Below, piece after piece: positions 57,501 through 64,000 of a stretch of 64,000 nucleotides of DNA; position 1 is the stretch's first letter, and every line of letters begins with the position of its first letter. Source of the DNA: Ciona intestinalis (Eukaryota; Chordata; Ascidiacea; Phlebobranchia; Cionidae). The DNA lies in assembly GCF_000224145.3 (NCBI RefSeq), contig NW_004190396.2:62001-126000 (forward strand). Reading direction: 5' to 3'. A program made the position numbers and the translations under genes. Below the pieces are notes generated by a model, which did not search any database, was not told where the DNA came from, and was given only the letters and a program-made list of their open reading frames with translations.

Positions 57501-58309
57501 AGAACAAAGTAACAAAACGATTTCGAATTTCCGAATCTACCATTTTGATCCGAAGACAAATCCCGAATAAACAATTGTTACGACACAATCGACAAGTGAA
57601 GATAGACAAAGTGTAAATAGTCGCACTGTGACGTCACAATAGAATATCGAACGCAAGATTTTTTACGATTCTTACAAAAACACATGACATCGTTTGATAA
57701 ACCGGGTATTGTGACGTCACAGAAGCCATTGTTGCCTCACCGAGGTGTTTGTGGAGAGGCGCCTCTTGGCCGGTCGAACATTTGATGACGTAACAAGGGA
57801 ATTCCCCACGACATAGTTGCCATTGTGACGAAACAAAGGCGGGGTTCGTTTATTGACGTTTCCGTCGAAGCGTGGAAGAACATTTTGAAAAAATCGAGAA
57901 ATAAAAAAAGGTACGCAGTTTTTGGAAAAAGTAAAAATTCGCGTCGTGTCGCGTGAAATCGCGAAGAACAATCGAAGTTGTTTTTCAATTGTTTGTATAA
58001 CAATCACCCCGAACCCCGTGATGGGCGTGTAGGGTTGGGGGGAAGGGCCACAAGTACGAGGTTATTGAAAGCAAGCAAAGCGATAAGTTAGCCTGCTTAT
58101 CCCATCGACCCATAACGATCCCACAACACACGAGGCTGCTAGTAACAACTTTCATATTTTCGCGTTAAATTTAGAATTACACAAGAATTTATAAAACCGG
58201 GTTTAAAATAGAAGCAAAATTTGTAATTTTTTGAGATTATTTAATATGACTACAGAATTATAAACTCCAATGTTTTTATTAATTACGTCGTAGTAAAGCT
58301 AAAATAACA

Positions 58310-58425
58310 ATCACCTATAAAGTCACATACGTGGTAACTCGTAAGCAGGCACGAGGTGTATGAAACAGAACACCCATGTTATAACGACTGTCGTGCCCCG
58401 CCATGCGAGGAAAAATAGATTGATA
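58310..58425. mobile_element. SINE 3' part
   Basis: AACAATCACCTATAAAGTCA, GGTAACTCGTAAGCAGGCAC, GAGGTGTATGAAACAGAACA and CATGCGAGGAAAAATAG match the family. Confidence 0.75.
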
Positions 58426-60452
58426 TTTATGTGTTCTTGAGCTGTAAATAAAATATTAATTATGTTTGTATATGCCGCGAACAATTACAACTTACCTACA
58501 AACGAATTTCTTCTAAAAATAACAAACTTTTTGTTTTTTTAGACTTTTTTGAAACTCAGTCAAGCGGGACGAAACGTGACAAATTGACTTGTGATGTCAT
58601 AAACGTCGTGTTCGCTTCGAAATTTTCCCAGGACATTTCATAAAACATAGAAATCGTAAAAAATCGATCGTGGTTCGAAGTATTTTGAATATTAGAAATT
58701 ACTTTTCTGGTAAAATGTTGCCAATATTGTAACAATGTTTCTGCGAACCCTGATATTGACTCGTCGCATTGCAGACGAAACGTTGGTGCAGAAAATTTAT
58801 TTTTTGCAGCAAAGTGTTTAAAGATTTTTGAAGGAACTTTTTTGTTTAAATAAATATATTGTGGAATTAAAAGAATATAAATTGTTGCAAAAAAATAACT
58901 TTTTTTACGAGAAGAGCAATTTCCAATATTGGTTATGCGTGCTGGCAACAGCAGTAAAATATTTTCTTTGGGTGGTCTTTTCATATTTGCACCAGGTGTC
59001 GGGGCGGTCGTGGAATCTACGCGGGAGTTCGGGGCTCAGTTGGCGGCCGAATATTCGATCAAAGCCCGATCTCCCGCTGCGTGTCGCGGTGTCATTGTTA
59101 CCGTGCCGCTATTTCTTTATGACGTCACATATAATGACGAATCGGTGGTACAACTGTTACGTCATAATACCCGCAGAGCGTGGACTCGAATCTTGAATGA
59201 GTAACTATGACGTCACACGCTGCGTGCGTCATATTTTAAATTTCTCATTTTGAGCAAAAATCGATAAAGAATTTGGCGAATGTATTTTAAATCACGTGAC
59301 CGGAGATAAGCCTTTCAAAGGGCGCCGTTAGTGGCGGGATAAGACCCAGACACGAATCGCGGAGATTTTTATCGAAAAAACATTTTCTCCTGGCTTGTTT
59401 GTGACTCATGTGTAGCTATTGTGACGTAGCTTAACATATTCGAGTATTTTCATAAGATATGTTGCAATTTTTTATTAAACATTATTTTATTCTTTAAATT
59501 CCTTCATACTTTGTTTTAATCAACTCACTGTAAGTTTTTTGTATGTTGGGTTTGGCAGCCACGTTTTATTTGAAACTTCAAGTAATTTTTACCCGTAGTG
59601 TGTTTTAACGACTGTCGTTTTGCTGCTAATTCCTTCTTCTTGCTGTTTACTTCCCTTTGTCGTTTGAATAATTTGATCTTCGCTATCGTACCCAGAACAA
59701 TTTAGGAAAATCTTGCAGTTTGGGGTAAGATGGTTCATTTTCTATTAACGTCCCGGTAGTGAACATAGAATGTTTACAAAAATAATAAACTATAATGTCA
59801 TCGCAACGTCGCAAATTCGTCGAAGTCACCGCTACAAACCCAGCAATACTTAGTTTCCAAGCAAATAATCGATATATTAGCTTCTCATCGATTCCAACTT
59901 TCAACGAAATATTATTCAAACTTAAACAATAGTTAGTTACGTCACAATCTTACTTATTCCAAAATCGAAAATTAAATTTGAAATAAAAATATCTCAAAAC
60001 TCTCTCAACGGATTCTGAAAAAACTTTAACCCTGTGTATGAATATGCGAACTATTTTCTCTCACTATAAATAGGTGTTACTCCGCAGGCAACTTCGCAAT
60101 AATAAACCCAACATTAGATGCAGAACATCAAACCCGAAAATCTTAATCGCGATTGTCGTTTCGACACAGACGCTATTGTGACGTGATACACATTATGACG
60201 TCACAAAACTTGATTCTGCTTTTACGCGAACACGGGATAACTTATTTAACTTTGATTTTCCAAACAAGCGTGTATTCAACTAATACGGGGAGTTTCCCCA
60301 ACACGAGACTACCACCAAGCCATAGAAACAATAAATAAATAACATAAAAATAATATATAACTGCAAGGAACAGAAAAAGTGTCGTGCGCAAAAACCAAAA
60401 CAACAGTGATGACGTAGTTGTGACGCAATCCTCGACTTAGCTCAGGTCATGG

Positions 60453-60514
60453 TGACATCATTGTCCATGATGACATCATTATTCTCGGTGACGTCATTAT
60501 CCTCGGTGACGTCA
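60453..60514. repeat. 18-bp array of CRE-like octamer
   Basis: TGACATCA (60453), TGACATCA (60471), TGACGTCA (60489) and TGACGTCA (60507) stand exactly 18 bp apart. The first two units are CpG-decayed, the last two intact. Confidence 0.9.
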
Positions 60515-60686
60515 CGAGCGAAATAGGATTTCGATGTTTGTAGAAATTGTAGGTTGAAGAGAGGAGACGAAAATATCGGATTGGAGTTTTCTGCGTAGGG
60601 GGGGGGTTAGTTTTTTTGGGGGGGGTTAGTTTTTTTGGGGGGGTTAGTTTTCTTAATATATGGTTGGTATGTACGATTTCATATAT

Positions 60687-60877
60687 ATAGTAGGTTGGGG
60701 TAAGATGGGACACCGTTAGCACATAATAACTTATATTTTGTAACCGTGTTTTTCACAATTAACAGCGGAGTCGTGAGAATACGGTTTTATATTTCTGTAA
60801 AATGTATTTGTTTACTAAATAGGACGGCAAAAAATGGTGAAAATATGAACTACTTCATTTCAACCTATTATATATAA
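60687..60877. mobile_element. MITE-like element
   Basis: Left end TATAGTAGGTTGGGGTAAGA; right end TTCAACCTATTATATA, a diverged inverse. Internal GTCGTGAGAATACGGTTTTA is shared with other copies. Confidence 0.75.
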
Positions 60878-61350
60878 ATAGTTAATCAAAGAACAAGTTA
60901 GGTCTTTAGGGGGCGCAGGAAATATTTACGAAATAAATATTTATGTCTTACAAAATAAACGAGTTCAGATCAAAGGCTAAATCAACATCGGGGCCGATGT
61001 GATCGTTTGGCCGGGATTGAAGCCCCCACTTCCCGCAGAGGATTAAGCGACAAATATTTTAAATTTTCTCGATTTCGCCTCGAGTCAAAACAACGATGGT
61101 TATCGAACAATGGAAAATAATCGCGTTATTTGTTTCCGGCGTGAAACGTAACAATGACGGACAAGAGTAATTGTTATAACCACGTGATACCTTCGTTCCG
61201 CTTCGATGATTCTTCCGTTAAATTTTTTTCTTCAAGAAAATTCTGGAATTTTAAAACAAAGGTTTAGAATCATGGGTATGTGACGTCACACGAAAACTCT
61301 GTTTTTTTTGCGACCAAAACATTATGACGTAGTTCATTACAGTTACGTAT

Positions 61351-61462
61351 ATAGTAGGGTGGGGTAAGATGGTACTGTGGGGTAAGATGGTACTGTGGGG
61401 TAAGATGATGACCTGGTTGGCTCATTACTATAAAAGTTAGATGAACCATCTTACCCCAAGAA
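61351..61462. mobile_element. MITE-like element with triplicated terminus
   Basis: TATAGTAGGGTGGGGTAAGA is followed by two more copies of CTGTGGGGTAAGATG, then AACCATCTTACCCCAAG as the opposite end. Much of the usual body is missing. Confidence 0.7.
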
Positions 61463-62361
61463 ATAAAAGCGCGAATATCGCTGCGGGTATCGATGACGTC
61501 ATGTGTTCTCGAATCAATCGATTGTGACGTAGCTTACCGGTGGAAATCGCAAGGAATTATGGGATTTACGTTGCTAGGTAGCCAAGCCTGGGCGGGATAT
61601 TGTATTATGACGTCATACACCACGATATTCGAGAATACTTAATATTCAAATGAAGTACAGCGTAATGGGCATTGTTACGTCACAGATGGAGTCTAAAAAC
61701 GTCCAAGAAACCGCGACATCGGTTTAATTATGACGTGATAATACAATCTCCTTGTTATCTATTATGACATCACAGTATGTAGTAATGACGTAACATGAGC
61801 GACGCGGTTTTGGTTGAAATTTGATTCTGACGTCATAAACCGCGTTTTACCGATTTCCGGTTATGACGTTTCAATGGAAGATTGTGACGTAACAATGGGA
61901 ATGGATACGTAACAAGAGAAGGGATTATTTGGATTCTAGAATTCTATTTTTAACAAAACACGATTCTAGAACATCGAGACCACCCATTGTTAAATATATA
62001 TAGCGTTTGTGACGTCATATACAGATAATAATATCCTTTGTTGATTTGGATTTACTGAAAATCTCGAATGTTTTATTATCACGTCATAAACGGAATATAT
62101 TCCTGTATGTGACGTCACATTGCGATAAGCGAATCCACGACGCGATATTCGAAGACGCGATAATCCATAAGTCTACATTATGACGTTTTAACAGAGGTCG
62201 ATTATGACGTGGCTTGTGTCACAATGGGTGTGACCCCATGACCTTTAAAGTTTGATAGTGATGTCATAATGGGATCAAATCTTTAATGACGTAATAATAG
62301 ATTCGATAAGCGGTCGAAAAGTTAAAATTACAACTTATCTTTGGGGTGAATAGTTGTTATG

Positions 62362-62530
62362 AAAGGGTGGGGTAAGATGGTTCATGTTTTATTCTCTATT
62401 TTATAAGGAGCGCTGTTGTTAATATTTGGAAACATGATGAGAAAATATGGGATTTAGGAGCTTACTGTATCCATCTTACCCCACGACCACGGAATGCTAT
62501 ACATACACGTACCATCTTACCCCACGAAAT
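62362..62530. mobile_element. MITE-like element
   Basis: AGGGTGGGGTAAGATGGTTC at the left. The right end is doubled: ATCCATCTTACCCCACGACC and then ACCATCTTACCCCACG. Confidence 0.7.
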
Positions 62531-63687
62531 ATTTTCTATATTTCATCAAAGCTAAAATAGGTTGGGAGTTGTTGGTTTATGGTGGCAATGGCAAGGTGAC
62601 AGGTGACAGCTAGAGTGACAACCCCTGCACGCGTGGCTTGTAACATGACGCCACAAGGAAAGTTGTACTTGACCTTTCACCCGGGGGTTGTGTGCGTTTC
62701 CGTGGCTGTAGCGGCCCCGTGTGTGGATAGGAGGGGGGGGGGGTATGTGTTGGGGGGTGTTTCAGGAAATTATATAAGAAAAAAAATAAATGAAAAAAAA
62801 ACAAATATTTTTTTCCCAACGTTGAAATCCATTTTTTTTGAAAAATGTGTCATATTCTAGTCGTGTCGTGTGTTTAAGAGGTTAAGGTAACAATTGAAAG
62901 GTTGCATGTTTGTAGTTGAATATTTGTAGTTGAATATTTGTAGGGGCGAACACGGAACTTATTTTTACCAATTACCAGAATATTTTCGCTTGGCGGCGTG
63001 TTTTCGTTGTTTGGAATTTTTTGTCAAAACAATTATGACGTCACGGACGAATGCTTACGACGTCACAGAGACGATTACGAGGCATTGTCATGGGAAAATG
63101 GGAATTGTTTACAAATAATGGGCGGGGTTAGAGGGTTATAATTGGGGCCGGTTTCCAAGGGAGCATATTTGTTGGGGGTGGGTTGGGGGTGTGGAAGTTT
63201 GGGGTGCGTGTTAAAGAAAGTTATTTTAACGTTGCAAGTGGGTTAGGGGGTAAAGGGGGGATAAGGGGGTGACCCATAAAAGGACCACCATGGGTGGGGT
63301 TTGACCCCGACACCCTGTGGTATTTGGGGGTTGGGAGAAGTTAACATGTGTAGTGGGGTATAGGGGCATATGTGTATATAGGTGTGTGGTAATGTATAAC
63401 ATACATGGGGTGTTGGGTGGCAACCGGGGAACATGTGTATAGTTGGGTATTTGTGGTGTTTTCACTGGTGGGTAACGTTTAAGGAGTAACAAGTAAGCGA
63501 GGATGACATTAAACTTGACATGCAATATTTGGAGTATGAGGTTTGTGGTCACCGGTGTTTTATAGAAATAAGTTGGCTTGTTTCTTTATATTATTTGTTT
63601 AAATAGGACAAAATGAAAATAAATGCATGAACCATCTTACCCCAACCTACGTCACATATTACTACGTCACACATACTACGTCATCAC

Positions 63688-63879
63688 CTCTATATATCCG
63701 GCCAAGAGCGAGCCGCTCGCTTCCTTCTCCAAGGTATTGAAGTTTCCCTCATTATGATGACAACACGATATAAGGGTTGGGAACAATATGTTCATCAATG
63801 ACTTGTTGCTGAAGTAGTTGAACGGTAGCAAGCACAGCTGCTGGAGGATGGTGGGTTGGGCTCCTGTGTCTACGATGCC
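63688..63879 (-). CDS. SCAPER: SCAPER (S-phase cyclin A-associated protein in the ER), one 3' exon
   Basis: A single 192-nt exon, phase 0 at both ends, with acceptor CCCCACAG at 63880 and donor GTGATG at 63687. It encodes QPTILQQLCLLPFNYFSNKS, then LMNILFPTLISCC and LEKEASGSLLAGYIE, which matches the conserved C-terminal block of SCAPER (LCxLPFxYFS, LFPxLI, LExExS) in order and spacing. SCAPER is a large perinuclear/ER protein linked to cyclin A and to cilia. The gene must continue to the right beyond the window. If the donor is not used, the frame runs VMT and stops at 63676, which would end the protein about 40 residues earlier than in vertebrates. Confidence 0.8.
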
Positions 63880-64000
63880 CTGTGGGGTGGAGGGGTTAGG
63901 TGACGTCATCATGGTGTGACGTCATCGGTATTTGACGTCACGCATATTACGGTAAAAATGTGTAAATATTGATAATAAAATTTTGTAATATTATATTTTT

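Larger units (their letters stand above)
54538..63687. other. Nine-kb mostly non-coding region downstream of Islet
   Basis: Holds dense ACGTCA/ACGTAA motifs, copies of the CGCTATCGTATTC repeat (about 55440-55680 and 59510-59700), a SINE (58310-58425), MITE-like elements (60687-60877, 61351-61462, 62362-62530 and a right end at about 63630-63652), G-run clusters (55835-55910 and 60598-60650) and an 18-bp octamer array (60453-60514). A minus-strand frame at 55029-55238 (GGPPPMRETWGQ and so on) is GC-rich but lacks splice support. The last SCAPER exon, if any, would be here, and I could not find it with confidence. Confidence 0.5.

Noticed and set aside
58929..59204. Overlapping frames on both strands
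   Set aside because: CpG-rich sequence with octamers produces open frames in several phases; none has splice signals with a consistent product.
60430..60595. Possible last SCAPER exon on minus strand (acceptor near 60596)
   Set aside because: It keeps the phase, but similarity to the family ending is too weak and the second half is only octamer-derived repeat.
62603..62860. 85-codon plus-strand frame
   Set aside because: Low-complexity A and G runs, next to MITE ends, no domain.

Overview
This window is animal nuclear DNA and looks like a tunicate of the genus Ciona. The evidence is short GT-AG introns, a compact mix of genes on both strands, CpG-rich and CpG-poor tracts side by side, tRNA-derived SINE copies, and many short elements ending in GGGGTAAGATGG inverted repeats. 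Exon chains below were joined by hand: splice sites and codon phase were checked at each junction, and the resulting protein was compared with families I know. No database search was run.

Layout. Positions 34-2455 (+) hold the 3' half of a class A GPCR. It converges on NDUFB11 of respiratory complex I (2797-4447, -). Then, all on the minus strand, come an SHB/SHD/SHE/SHF-type SH2 adaptor (5157-9111), an unresolved small gene (10908-about 11600), SNRPA1 (U2 snRNP A', 12692-15173), an intronless ADSL (15436-16881), a receptor-type KIM tyrosine phosphatase like PTPRR/PTPN5/PTPN7 (17370-28235), and a single-CH-domain protein with a C-terminal membrane anchor (30212-35410). About 9 kb of non-coding, CpG-rich DNA follows. 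The LIM-homeobox gene Islet lies on the plus strand (about 44486-54537), followed by another 9 kb of mostly non-coding DNA. The right edge holds one 3' exon of SCAPER (63688-63879, -).

The genes form no single pathway. They cover housekeeping functions (NDUFB11, SNRPA1, ADSL), tyrosine-phosphorylation signalling (SH2 adaptor, KIM-PTP), an actin-type CH protein and a developmental regulator (Islet).

The most unusual feature is a CRE-like octamer, TGACGTCA or TTACGTCA/TGACGTAA, repeated throughout the window. In several places it forms short tandem arrays with fixed spacing (15, 16 or 18 bp) in which the octamer is kept and the spacer varies. One 15-bp array lies inside the phosphatase catalytic-domain exon and adds a five-residue DDV-type repeat to the protein. 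Related copies create D-D-V runs in the CH/TM protein. In much of the left third the same motif is mostly in CpG-decayed form (TGATGTCA/TGACATCA). To the right it is mostly CpG-intact, which suggests a methylation boundary.
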